From contig NZ_CP023049.2 of the NCBI RefSeq assembly GCF_002285635.2, forward strand, positions 2,914,001 to 2,978,000: a DNA stretch of 64,000 nt. The letters are read 5' to 3'. The notes beneath the pieces were generated by a model, which saw only the letters and a list, made by a program, of their open reading frames with translations, was not told the DNA's origin and did no database searches. The position numbers and the translations under genes were made by a program. Shown here piece by piece: positions 36,999 through 45,052 of this stretch. The DNA is from Chryseobacterium piperi. GTDB lineage: Bacteria > Bacteroidota > Bacteroidia > Flavobacteriales > Weeksellaceae. Numbering within the stretch: position 1 is the first letter of the stretch; each line of letters begins with the position of its first letter.

Positions 36999-37515
36999 TT
37001 TTCAAAGCAAAAAATTTAATCCAGATTAGCCAAAGTACCACTACTGTTCCGTAGATCACGGCAGGGAAAATAAAATCATGCGAAATCTTTTCATAGGATC
37101 TAAAATCACTTACGACTATATTCAGACCTACAATTCTCAAAACATTCATAATATAGAGTATAACCAAGCCCAAGAAGGCAAAAACAAAAGTCTTGGCACC
37201 TTTATAAAAGGCAAAAACAAATGATAGAAATAAAATCATCACTGAAATCGCATTACAGCCTTCTACCATTCGGGTTACATAGGTAGTTCTTACATAAAAC
37301 CACACCTGCTCCTTAGGAATATCGTTATAAAGCTGGGTTGGATAATTAAATGAATTCTGGATATGCCTCACCTGTTCGGCAATCATCCGTGAAAAAGGAT
37401 CCAGCCCCGTCGTTTTAAAAGCGTTAAGATATAGCTGATAGCCCAAAAGCAGCACCAGATAAATGGCGATGAATCTCAATAGAATACTTAAAACTGGCTT
37501 AAAATCCTTTAGCAT
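36985..37515 (-). CDS. xrtF: exosortase family protein XrtF
   Basis: 176 residues, almost all membrane helices. The exosortase catalytic triad is visible as Cys87 in 'EGCNAIS', Arg127 in 'NVLRI' and His146 in 'HDFIFPAVIYG'. Exosortases cleave C-terminal sorting signals of surface proteins and attach them to envelope carriers. The ATG at 37515 follows a -7 box by 4 nt. The overlapping downstream gene completes the usual two-gene unit. No substrate with a matching C-terminal signal is seen in the window. Confidence 0.9.
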   Translation of the reverse strand: MLKDFKPVLSILLRFIAIYLVLLLGYQLYLNAFKTTGLDPFSRMIAEQVRHIQNSFNYPTQLYNDIPKEQVWFYVRTTYVTRMVEGCNAISVMILFLSFVFAFYKGAKTFVFAFLGLVILYIMNVLRIVGLNIVVSDFRSYEKISHDFIFPAVIYGTVVVLWLIWIKFFALKNENA

Positions 37516-37519
37516 AATA

Positions 37520-37527
37520 CAAAGATA
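37520..37527 (-). promoter_or_regulatory. -7 box TATCTTTG of xrtF
   Basis: Minus-strand match to TAnnTTTG ending 4 nt before the xrtF ATG, so the mRNA is probably leaderless. Confidence 0.6.
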
Positions 37528-37587
37528 AAAATTAGACTGTAAAATAGACCGAAATCTGAATAAAGTTATAGCTCTTATGCTTTTAAA

Positions 37588-37665
37588 GGCAAAAATAGTG
37601 AAATCGCTAATTTGTAAAACTGTAAAATCAATGAAGCTTGTTATTTCGACAGGCTATAAATCTCA
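37588..37665 (+). repeat. dispersed intergenic repeat, copy C (diverged)
   Basis: Contains GTGAAATCGCTAATTTGTAA, AACTGTAAAATC and TTGTTATTTCGAC in order. The end has drifted: AGGCTATAAATCTC replaces the usual GAAGGAGAAATCTC. Confidence 0.75.
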
Positions 37666-37900
37666 GAATCTAATATCTTAACATAGAATTTACGATTTGT
37701 CACGAATACATGAATCTTTTCTCTTTACATGGTGAAAAATGTAGAATCTGCATAATCTGCGAGAAAAACAAGAAAACAAATTTTGCATTATTTTTTATTT
37801 AATTTTTAAACATACTCCAGGATTTCTCTTCTCCAACGTCGCGATTATTTGCTTATTAAAATTAGAAATATCCACTATAAGCAAACTCAGCTTAATTTAT

Positions 37901-37908
37901 TATATTTG
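37901..37908 (+). promoter_or_regulatory. -7 box TATATTTG of the AmgK-like gene
   Basis: Matches TAnnTTTG, 10 nt before ATG 37919. Confidence 0.6.
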
Positions 37909-37918
37909 TTTCCATATT

Positions 37919-38938
37919 ATGACTTCTGAAAACGCACAACGATTTTTTGAAAAGTACACTGGTAAAAAATCTTCTGAGTTCGTCACTTTGGCTCAAAGCG
38001 GTTCCGCGAGGGTGAATTTTTGGGCAAAAACAGATAATAAAAAGTACATTATTACCTATAATGAAAATGTTCAGGAGAATGAAACTTTTATTTATTATTC
38101 AAAAATTTTCTCACAGCTAAACCTTAATACTCCTACGATCTATATTATTTCTGAAGACAGAAAATTATATGTCCAGGAATTTCTTGGAGAAAATACCCTT
38201 TCTGAAATCATCTCAAAAGAGGGGTTGTCTCAAAAGGTACAGACTTTGGTCAAGCAAACCCTGGAAAAGCTTTATCAACTACAGACTCAAACAAAAGATA
38301 AGATAGATTTTACAAAAACTTTTGAATATGAAAATTATGATGAACTTCCTGTGATTCATGATTTGTATTATTTCAAAAACTTTATAGCCGATGTCCTGGA
38401 GCTGGAATACCATAAAGGTACGCTCTTAAAAGAATTCAAAAAAATTGCAATACTCATTGAAAACCTTGAACCCAAAGGAATTATGATCCGGGATTTCCAG
38501 GCCAGAAACATTATGGTCAATGACAATAATCACGTTTCATTTATCGATTATCAATCGGCAATGAAAGGACCTCTGATCTATGATGTCATCTCTTTTCTAT
38601 ATCAGGCTAAAGCCAACTTTCCTGAGGATTTTAAAAATAACATGCTTGAATATTATATTCAACAATTTGACAATGAAGAAATTCAGAATCAACTAAAAGA
38701 CTCGGTAAAGCCAATTCAAATGATGAGATTTATTCAGGTTTTGGGAGCTTATGGATTTAGAGGTCTGATTCAGAGAAAACAACATTTTATAGCAAGTATT
38801 GAAAGGGGGATAGAAAATATAACACAATTTGCTCAAAATTGGGAGAATATGAAAGATTACCCCGAGCTTAAAAATGTTATCCAGCAATTAGTCCTAGAGA
38901 AAACTACCTTAAAAATTAATGAAATTTTAAACCATTAA
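37919..38938 (+). CDS. AmgK-like aminoglycoside-phosphotransferase-fold sugar kinase
   Basis: 339 residues, cytoplasmic. The kinase catalytic loop 'IMIRDFQARNIMVNDNN' (~188-204) and the metal-binding 'FIDYQSAMKGPLIYDV' (~207-222) mark the APH/choline-kinase fold, with D-x-x-x-x-N in the loop. The form 'RDFQARN' is typical of the AmgK branch, which phosphorylates the anomeric carbon of MurNAc/GlcNAc in cell-wall recycling. A MurU-like gene lies two genes downstream, which supports this role; the substrate is still inferred. Confidence 0.82.
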   Translation: MTSENAQRFFEKYTGKKSSEFVTLAQSGSARVNFWAKTDNKKYIITYNENVQENETFIYYSKIFSQLNLNTPTIYIISEDRKLYVQEFLGENTLSEIISKEGLSQKVQTLVKQTLEKLYQLQTQTKDKIDFTKTFEYENYDELPVIHDLYYFKNFIADVLELEYHKGTLLKEFKKIAILIENLEPKGIMIRDFQARNIMVNDNNHVSFIDYQSAMKGPLIYDVISFLYQAKANFPEDFKNNMLEYYIQQFDNEEIQNQLKDSVKPIQMMRFIQVLGAYGFRGLIQRKQHFIASIERGIENITQFAQNWENMKDYPELKNVIQQLVLEKTTLKINEILNH

Positions 38939-38960
38939 GAATCTTTTAAGAAGTTGTAAA

Positions 38961-39040
38961 GGCGAAATCGTGAAACCGTAAATTTGTTAAACTGTAAAAT
39001 CAAAGAGTATTTGTCATTTCGACGAAGGAGAAATCTCTTA
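38961..39040 (+). repeat. dispersed intergenic repeat, copy D
   Basis: Contains GCGAAATCGTGAAACCG, AATTTGTTAAACTGTAAAAT and TTTGTCATTTCGACGAAGGA in order. It lies in the 149-nt gap between the AmgK-like and RapZ-like genes. Confidence 0.82.
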
Positions 39041-39087
39041 ATCAACTTAATACTTACTTAATAGTAAAAAAAACAATAAATATAAAT

Positions 39088-39504
39088 ATGCTACACATCG
39101 ATATACACAGCTTTTCGTACAAAAAAGGAGGAATACCCAAGGATAACACCGGAAATGGAGGCGGATTTACATTTGATTGCAGAGGGATTCTTAATCCTGG
39201 AAGAGTCGAGGAATATAAAAGTCAAACCGGAAACGATATTGGTGTTCAGGAGTTTTTAGAAACTCAAACTGAAATGCCAAAATTTTTAGAACTGGTGGAA
39301 AACCTTGTGTCTATCAATATTGATAATTATCTGGCAAGAGGGTTCGAAAATCTTCAAATTAACTTCGGATGTACAGGAGGCCAACACAGATCTGTATATT
39401 CTGCTATAAAAATTGCTGAGTTTATTCGTGAAAAATATCCTGAAGGTATAGAAATCAACCTTCATCATGATGAACAGCACCACCTTAACATCAGTAATAA
39501 GTAA
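39088..39504 (+). CDS. free-standing RapZ C-terminal domain protein
   Basis: 138 residues covering only the C-terminal domain of RapZ, without the N-terminal P-loop part. Marks are 'FTFDCRGILNPGR', 'FGCTGGQHRSVYSAI' and a His-rich tail 'NLHHDEQHHLNIS'. In E. coli this domain senses glucosamine-6-phosphate and binds small RNAs that control glmS. Here it lies between an AmgK-like kinase and a MurU-like enzyme, so an amino-sugar link is likely; an RNA role is untested. Confidence 0.85.
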   Translation: MLHIDIHSFSYKKGGIPKDNTGNGGGFTFDCRGILNPGRVEEYKSQTGNDIGVQEFLETQTEMPKFLELVENLVSINIDNYLARGFENLQINFGCTGGQHRSVYSAIKIAEFIREKYPEGIEINLHHDEQHHLNISNK

Positions 39505-39550
39505 TGGGTAATAAGTAGTTTTATACAACACGCATTACCCATTACTTATT
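39496..39550. repeat. 17-bp inverted repeat over the RapZ-like stop codon
   Basis: A perfect 17-bp inverted repeat (39496-39512 with 39534-39550) and a 21-nt loop; a further partial copy of the right arm (ATCCATTACTTAT) follows. It includes the TAA of the RapZ-like gene and lies 22 nt before the next ATG. It has no clear T-run, so it may act as a translation or stability element rather than a terminator. Confidence 0.7.
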
Positions 39551-39571
39551 ATCCATTACTTATATTATTAT

Positions 39572-40285
39572 ATGAAAGCTTTAATTTTCGCAGCAGGAAA
39601 AGGAACACGCCTTAAACCTTTTACAGATCATCATCCTAAAGCGCTGGCTAAGGTAAACGAAGTTCCTTTATTGGAAAGAAATATCAAATACCTTAAAGGC
39701 TTTGGAATTAGAGATTTTGTAATTAATATTCACCATTTTGGGAATCAAATTGTTGAATTTCTTCAAAAAAACAACAATTTCGATTGCAATATTGAAATCT
39801 CTGATGAGACCAATGAGTTGCTGGAAACCGGGGGTGGTTTAATTTTTGCTAGAAGATTCCTTGATCATGGGGAAGATTTTTTAATCATGAATGCTGATAT
39901 CCTAACCAATATAAATATTGATGATTTGGTTATATATCATAAAAAGATAAAAGATTTTGCTACATTAGCCGTATCAGATAGAGAAAGTTCAAGAAAATTG
40001 CTCTTTAATGATGATATGGTATTAAGAGGATGGCTGAATGTACAAACCGGAGAACAAAGGCTTGCTGAATTTAACAAAGGATTTAAGGCACTGGCTTTTA
40101 GTGGCGTACATTGCATCAACCCCAATATCTTTAATAAAATAAAAAGAACAGGTAAATTCTCAGTTATGGAAGAATATCTGGATCTTATGCAAACCGAACA
40201 TATACACGGTTTTGTGCACGACAGTCTTTTGATAGACGTCGGGAGACCAGAGTCTATAATTGAAGCCGAAAAACATTTTAAATAA
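39572..40285 (+). CDS. MurU-like sugar-1-phosphate nucleotidyltransferase
   Basis: 237 residues. The N-terminal nucleotide-binding motif 'AAGKGTRLKPFTDHHPKAL' and 'DFLIMNADILTNINIDDLV' identify a nucleotidyltransferase of the GT-A fold. The size and lack of an acyltransferase tail fit MurU, which makes UDP-MurNAc from MurNAc-1-phosphate. With the AmgK-like kinase upstream this would form the anomeric recycling route. It lies 6 nt before the next gene, so the two are co-transcribed. Other nucleotidyl products are possible. Confidence 0.85.
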   Translation: MKALIFAAGKGTRLKPFTDHHPKALAKVNEVPLLERNIKYLKGFGIRDFVINIHHFGNQIVEFLQKNNNFDCNIEISDETNELLETGGGLIFARRFLDHGEDFLIMNADILTNINIDDLVIYHKKIKDFATLAVSDRESSRKLLFNDDMVLRGWLNVQTGEQRLAEFNKGFKALAFSGVHCINPNIFNKIKRTGKFSVMEEYLDLMQTEHIHGFVHDSLLIDVGRPESIIEAEKHFK

Positions 40286-40291
40286 TTTACA

Positions 40292-41044
40292 ATGGACATG
40301 GAGGGAACCAGAGATGAAAGTTTAATCAATCCGGAATTTGATGTTAACGAAACAAAGCTACAGAATAGTTTAAGAGAAAAAACTTGGGATGAAATCGTCA
40401 CCAAAGACAGCTGGATGATTTTTAAAGTTATGGCTGAATTTGTAGACGGCTATGAAAAATTAGCTAAAATAGGACCATGCGTATCCATTTTTGGTTCGGC
40501 AAGATTAAAGCCGGATACCAAATACTACGATATGGCCGTAGAAATTGCAGAAAAAATAACTAAAATAGGATTTGGGATTATTACGGGTGGTGGTCCCGGG
40601 ATCATGGAAGCCGGAAATAAAGGAGCCTTCAATGCTGAGGGTAAATCTATTGGTTTAAATATAGACCTTCCTTTTGAACAGCATTTCAATCCTTATATCA
40701 ATAAATCATATTCAATGAACTTTGATTACTTCTTCGTAAGAAAGGTAATGTTCGTTAAATACTCTCAGGGGTTCATCGTAATGCCTGGAGGATTTGGTAC
40801 CCTGGATGAGCTTACCGAAGCCCTTACCTTAATCCAGACGAACAAAATAGGAAAATTCCCTATTGTTTTAGTAGGATCTGAATTCTGGAGTGGACTGCTC
40901 GATTGGTTTAAAGCAACTTTGCTAAAAGAAGGAATGATTGCTGAAGAAGATCTTGATCTTTACAGAGTGGTAGACACTGCGGATGAAGCCGTAGCCCACA
41001 TTAAGGGATTTTATGACAAATATGCGGTGAACGTAAACTTTTAA
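40292..41044 (+). CDS. LOG family (TIGR00730) Rossmann-fold protein
   Basis: 250 residues. The signature 'MPGGFGTLDE' (~163-172) and 'GGGPGIMEAGNKGA' (~97-110) define the LOG/TIGR00730 family, whose best-known members release free cytokinin bases from nucleotides; most bacterial members are nucleotide hydrolases of unclear role. It carries an N-terminal extension of ~60 residues before 'CVSIFGSARLKPD'. It is tightly linked to the MurU-like gene. A second ATG at 40298 is an alternative start. Confidence 0.9.
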   Translation: MDMEGTRDESLINPEFDVNETKLQNSLREKTWDEIVTKDSWMIFKVMAEFVDGYEKLAKIGPCVSIFGSARLKPDTKYYDMAVEIAEKITKIGFGIITGGGPGIMEAGNKGAFNAEGKSIGLNIDLPFEQHFNPYINKSYSMNFDYFFVRKVMFVKYSQGFIVMPGGFGTLDELTEALTLIQTNKIGKFPIVLVGSEFWSGLLDWFKATLLKEGMIAEEDLDLYRVVDTADEAVAHIKGFYDKYAVNVNF

Positions 41045-41102
41045 TTGGCATATTATTTGTGACCTATAACTAACAACTATGATTGTAAATCTATTAATTA
41101 AG

Positions 41103-41573
41103 ATGAAAAAACTTTTATATATATCAGGAATTTTAACATTTTTTGTGTTAATGAGTTTTATGTATGTAGACTTTTTCTCTTCAATGACAAAAGTTGATTA
41201 TATTGATGGAAGCAAAACATTGAAGTTCACCACAAAAATGAATACAAGTCATATTTCCGATGCTATAAAAATCAATCCCAATACGGCAGGATTTGAAGCT
41301 GAAGTAAAAAAATATGTAAATAATAATTTTGATGTGTACGTCAACGGCTCTCCTAAAACAATAACATTTACGGGAAGTCAGGTAAGCGGAGAAACTGTAT
41401 GGGTATATTTTGAGACCGGAGGCGTTTCAGATATCAATACCTTAAAAATTAAGAATACAATACTTTTAAGCGCTTTTCCTAAGCAGATTAACCTGGTTAA
41501 TATTGCTTACAAAGGAAGTCAGAAAACAATGAACTTCCAACGAGGGAAAGAAGTGAATGAAGTTTCTTTTTAA
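41103..41573 (+). CDS. exported DUF6702-like protein
   Basis: 156 residues from ATG 41103, which gives a proper signal/anchor ('LLYISGILTFFVLMSFMYV'); a longer frame at 41079 adds eight poorly fitting residues. The mature part is a small beta-domain with 'VDYIDGSKTLKFTTKMNTSH' and 'YVNGSPKTITFTGSQVSGET', resembling the DUF6702 family of Bacteroidota, though I hold that assignment loosely. A very strong terminator follows. Confidence 0.72.
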   Translation: MKKLLYISGILTFFVLMSFMYVDFFSSMTKVDYIDGSKTLKFTTKMNTSHISDAIKINPNTAGFEAEVKKYVNNNFDVYVNGSPKTITFTGSQVSGETVWVYFETGGVSDINTLKIKNTILLSAFPKQINLVNIAYKGSQKTMNFQRGKEVNEVSF

Positions 41574-41590
41574 GAAATTAAATTTAAAAA

Positions 41591-41629
41591 CAAAAGGCCA
41601 TTTTTACGATTCGTAAAAATGGCCTTTTG
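41591..41629 (+). terminator. terminator after the DUF6702-like gene
   Basis: A perfect 19-bp inverted repeat (41591-41609 with 41611-41629) with T-rich 3' arm. Confidence 0.88.
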
Positions 41630-41680
41630 CTTTTAAGCATCTATTTAGATAATGTTTTTTGTCAACAAATTATTTATAAC

Positions 41681-41688
41681 TATTTTTG
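41681..41688 (+). promoter_or_regulatory. -7 box TATTTTTG of the 41705 gene
   Basis: Matches TAnnTTTG, 16 nt before ATG 41705. It excludes a longer frame from 41627 that would begin inside the preceding terminator. Confidence 0.6.
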
Positions 41689-41704
41689 TTTTAAACATAA
41701 ATTG

Positions 41705-42046
41705 ATGAGAAAAATTCTATTTTTTCCACCTATTTTCCCCGTGACTTTATTTCCTGACCAATATGGTGCGGAGCCCTTATTTATTCTTAATGATCAAAAC
41801 AAAACGGTTCCCCTTATTTCTGGGCTGCAAAATCAGATTCTAACGACTCTATCTAAACAAACTAGAGATTATAGTTTTGAATATATTCCTGATTCATACC
41901 TCATTAACTTAAATGAAATAAAACCCTTCAATAAAAATATTGATGGATTTGTCATATCAGATTATTCAAAACTTAAAGTTTTGCAAAGAAAAAGAAAGAC
42001 GACAAAGCATTATAGAAAGATTATAAAATCTAAACAAATTATTTAA
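41705..42046 (+). CDS. hypothetical protein of unknown function
   Basis: 113 residues from ATG 41705. The protein begins 'MRKILFFPPIFPVTLFPDQY' and ends with a Lys/Arg-rich tail ('LQRKRKTTKHYRKIIKSKQ'). There is no convincing signal peptide, membrane segment or known motif; the middle contains 'PDSYLINLNEIKPFNKNI'. The upstream -7 box supports transcription. It lies 47 nt before the large leucine-rich-repeat gene and could be co-transcribed. The basic tail might bind nucleic acid, which is speculation. Confidence 0.6.
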   Translation: MRKILFFPPIFPVTLFPDQYGAEPLFILNDQNKTVPLISGLQNQILTTLSKQTRDYSFEYIPDSYLINLNEIKPFNKNIDGFVISDYSKLKVLQRKRKTTKHYRKIIKSKQII

Positions 42047-42093
42047 AAAAATTACATTCTTATAATTATTATTTAACTAAAAAACACACAAGT

Positions 42094-44838
42094 ATGAAAA
42101 GTAAACTATTCTTTATGATACTGATTCTTTTTTCTCTAGGAGTCAGATCACAGAACCTCAATTTCCCGGATGCTAATTTTAAAGCAATTTTATTATCTTC
42201 CTCTTCAAGCAATGAAATAGCAAAGAATCTCAATGGGAGCTACTTTGCCATTGATGCAAATGGAGATGGAGAAATCAGTTTGTTAGAAGCTCAGAATGTC
42301 AAAGAACTTAAAATACAGCCCAAATATCACCAAACAGGAAATATTTTAGAAGTGGATTTAAATGAAAATGATCCAATTTTGAATTATGAAGGGATTAATA
42401 ATTTCACAAATGCAACTTCCTTCTCAATAGAAAGAGTTAATGTTCCTACCCAGGAATTAAACATTTCAGGAATTAATACATTAAAAAATCTTTCTATTAT
42501 TTTCCATTCTAGCGATCTTCATTCTGTCAACATAAACAACTGTCTCAATCTGGATACTTTAAAACTTTCCAGCGTTAGGCTTACCAATGGAAATATTCTT
42601 CGGCAAATCAAGAATCTCCAACTTGATTATATTCAGCTTAGCTATGAGTTTTCAGGAGACAGATTTCTCTTAACCGATATAGAAAATGCCACCCAATTAG
42701 AAAATTTAGAATTGACTTCATATCATTACAGTAGTTCTAGTCCTGATTTTTCATTAAATCTGAGCAATAAAAGTAATTTAAAATCAGTTCTAATTGATGG
42801 AATCGGATTCAACGATATCAATTTAAGCAGTTGCCCACAATTGCAATCCGTATCTATAAACCCTAAATTTTCAATGGCTTACAATCTATTACAAATAGGG
42901 ACCTTAGATATCAGCAATTGTCCTCTTTTATCAACTGTGGATTTTGGAAATGATTATTCTGGTTCCGGCATCACCAATCTTATTGCAAATAATTGTATAA
43001 GCTTAAAAAAAATCAACACGCTCTCTAAATTTTTAAATACAATACAGGTTAACAATTGCCCGGTCCTGAATTCTATAGAACTTTATACCGCGTCTGATAT
43101 ACAGATGAGTAACATCCCAAATCTCAAGAAAATTTCGGTAGATCTCTTTACTGGAAATTCTTTTGATGCAAGTGTAGCAACTAACCTGGAATATTTGAAG
43201 CTAAATCATTCACTACCAACCCAACACTTGCATCAACAAAGTATTGGGAAATTAAAGAATATAAAAGTAAAAGATAATTTAGCATTAAAAAAGTTAAGTA
43301 TCAACAACCAGCCAATACAAAATTTAGATGTTAGTGGTTTATCCAATCTACAAGATTTACAAATCGGGATTTATTATCAAAATCCTATTGAAGAATTAAA
43401 CTTTTTTAAAGATTTTTTACATTATTTGAATGCCGAGAATTGCACTGCTCTTACTGATGTTAATATTTACAATCAGGTAGGATTAATTGATGCTAATTTT
43501 AAAAATGCATACTCATTAAAACGTCTGTCTTTAGACACCAGTCCTTATGTCTCTTCAACAAAACTACTAGAAAAACTCAATCTTGAAAACTGCTCTTCAA
43601 TGGAAGAGTTGATCATATCTAATGCAAAGCTTAATGATCTTAACATCAAGAATTGTACTGCTTTAAAAACATTAGAAATAGATAACAATAATCTGGATCA
43701 GTTAGTTTTTGATAACAGCCCAAAGCTTGAAACGGTCTCTCTACAATCTAATAAATTCAGCACTTTGGATTTTAACAGCTTAACGAACCTTAAGACATTG
43801 AATTTTAAAGATAACTCTAATCTTCAATCACTTTATCTAAAGAATGGTTCTCATGAATTAATTGATTATTACAATGGATTCTCGGGCTTAAATAATCTTC
43901 AATATGTCTGTGCAGATGATTTTCAAGTGCAAGAATTAAAAAGTTTGGCTAATAGACAGGGAATTTCACCTAACATTAATTCTTATTGCGGAGAAAATAT
44001 AGCCAATTTATCCACCGGAATAGATTCAAATAACAGTTTCATAAGCATTGATAGCGATGAAGACGACTGGAAGGGATATGATGCGAACGGAACAGAAATT
44101 ACCCCAAAAGTAAGAGCCACTTATTCCGGTTGGGGAAGTGCAGATATAGGAACAGGAGTCAACAGTCGATGGATTACCCTTGATAAATTAGCCGGAAATT
44201 ATACCTATAAAAGCAAAGAATTTATTATCCCAGACACCGCAACAGATGCTAAACTGAATTTAAGGTCGTTATCTTTTATAAGAAACTGGACCTATTTAGT
44301 GAAAATAAACCCGGACGGAACGGAAGCGGATACCGAAATTACAAGGACTTCATGGATGAGAGACGGAGCCAAAGGCTGGCTAAACAGCAGAAGCCCACTT
44401 GTAGAAAACTACACCCTATCTCCCGGAAAATATTACATCAAAGTAGTTGTATTTTCTAACAATAACTCGATAAGGAATGCAATAGATGTCAATGCAATTG
44501 TAACATGTTCTGAAGGGATTCTATATCCATCCAATAAAATAGCTCAAAAGAAATTAGCTTTAAATACACAGAAGGCTATTGAGGAAAATACTTCTTTAGA
44601 TTCAAACTCAAAAGTAAATGTATATCCAAATCCTACAAAAGAGACAGTTAACATCAGTTCGGAAGATAATATCGAAGGCATTGAAATTTATGATTCCATG
44701 GGAAGGCTTATTCAAACCCAAAAGAATATCTCGACTTCCAAAGATTTAAAAATTGATATCAAAGGATCCAACGGAGCTTATATCTTGAAAATAAAAACAG
44801 CAAAAGGAATAATTCTAAAAAAGATTATTAAACAATAA
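42094..44838 (+). CDS. leucine-rich-repeat surface protein with type A T9SS sorting domain
   Basis: 914 residues. After the signal peptide (ending 'GVRSQ') there is an EF-hand/dockerin-like loop 'DANGDGEISLLEAQNV' (~50-65), which may bind calcium. Then ~550 residues of irregular leucine-rich repeats follow, with units like 'LDISNCPLLSTVDF' and 'LNIKNCTALKTLEIDNNNLD'. A beta-rich domain ('GWGSADIGTGVNSRWITLD') and a type A sorting domain of ~75 residues ('VNVYPNPTKETVNISS ... KKIIKQ') end it. It is probably displayed on the surface and may bind proteins. Confidence 0.9.
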   Translation: MKSKLFFMILILFSLGVRSQNLNFPDANFKAILLSSSSSNEIAKNLNGSYFAIDANGDGEISLLEAQNVKELKIQPKYHQTGNILEVDLNENDPILNYEGINNFTNATSFSIERVNVPTQELNISGINTLKNLSIIFHSSDLHSVNINNCLNLDTLKLSSVRLTNGNILRQIKNLQLDYIQLSYEFSGDRFLLTDIENATQLENLELTSYHYSSSSPDFSLNLSNKSNLKSVLIDGIGFNDINLSSCPQLQSVSINPKFSMAYNLLQIGTLDISNCPLLSTVDFGNDYSGSGITNLIANNCISLKKINTLSKFLNTIQVNNCPVLNSIELYTASDIQMSNIPNLKKISVDLFTGNSFDASVATNLEYLKLNHSLPTQHLHQQSIGKLKNIKVKDNLALKKLSINNQPIQNLDVSGLSNLQDLQIGIYYQNPIEELNFFKDFLHYLNAENCTALTDVNIYNQVGLIDANFKNAYSLKRLSLDTSPYVSSTKLLEKLNLENCSSMEELIISNAKLNDLNIKNCTALKTLEIDNNNLDQLVFDNSPKLETVSLQSNKFSTLDFNSLTNLKTLNFKDNSNLQSLYLKNGSHELIDYYNGFSGLNNLQYVCADDFQVQELKSLANRQGISPNINSYCGENIANLSTGIDSNNSFISIDSDEDDWKGYDANGTEITPKVRATYSGWGSADIGTGVNSRWITLDKLAGNYTYKSKEFIIPDTATDAKLNLRSLSFIRNWTYLVKINPDGTEADTEITRTSWMRDGAKGWLNSRSPLVENYTLSPGKYYIKVVVFSNNNSIRNAIDVNAIVTCSEGILYPSNKIAQKKLALNTQKAIEENTSLDSNSKVNVYPNPTKETVNISSEDNIEGIEIYDSMGRLIQTQKNISTSKDLKIDIKGSNGAYILKIKTAKGIILKKIIKQ

Positions 44839-44932
44839 AAACAAAAAAGGTATCTCACCACTCAACGATGTGGGTTAAAAATTGTTTAAACGAGAACATT
44901 TCTCGTATAGAAATACAGAAAATTTTCATAAA

Positions 44933-44970
44933 AAAAAGCCGTTTTCACGAGTTGTGAGACGGCCTTTTTC
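44933..44970 (+). terminator. probable terminator after the LRR gene
   Basis: An imperfect stem (A-run plus GCCG pairing with CGGC, one bulge) is followed by a T-run. It lies about 95 nt after the stop codon. Confidence 0.55.
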
Positions 44971-45052
44971 ATTTAATCATTTCGAGCCTAAAACATATTT
45001 CAAAAGCGGAATAGAAGAATCTAACATTAAGACATTTATAAATAGTAATAAG

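Larger units (their letters stand above)
37516..37918. other. divergent intergenic region with repeat copy C
   Basis: These 403 bases separate the leftward xrtF unit from the rightward kinase gene. They hold the two promoters (37520 minus, 37901 plus) and a diverged copy of the dispersed repeat; the rest shows no ORF or hairpin that I can support. Confidence 0.6.
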
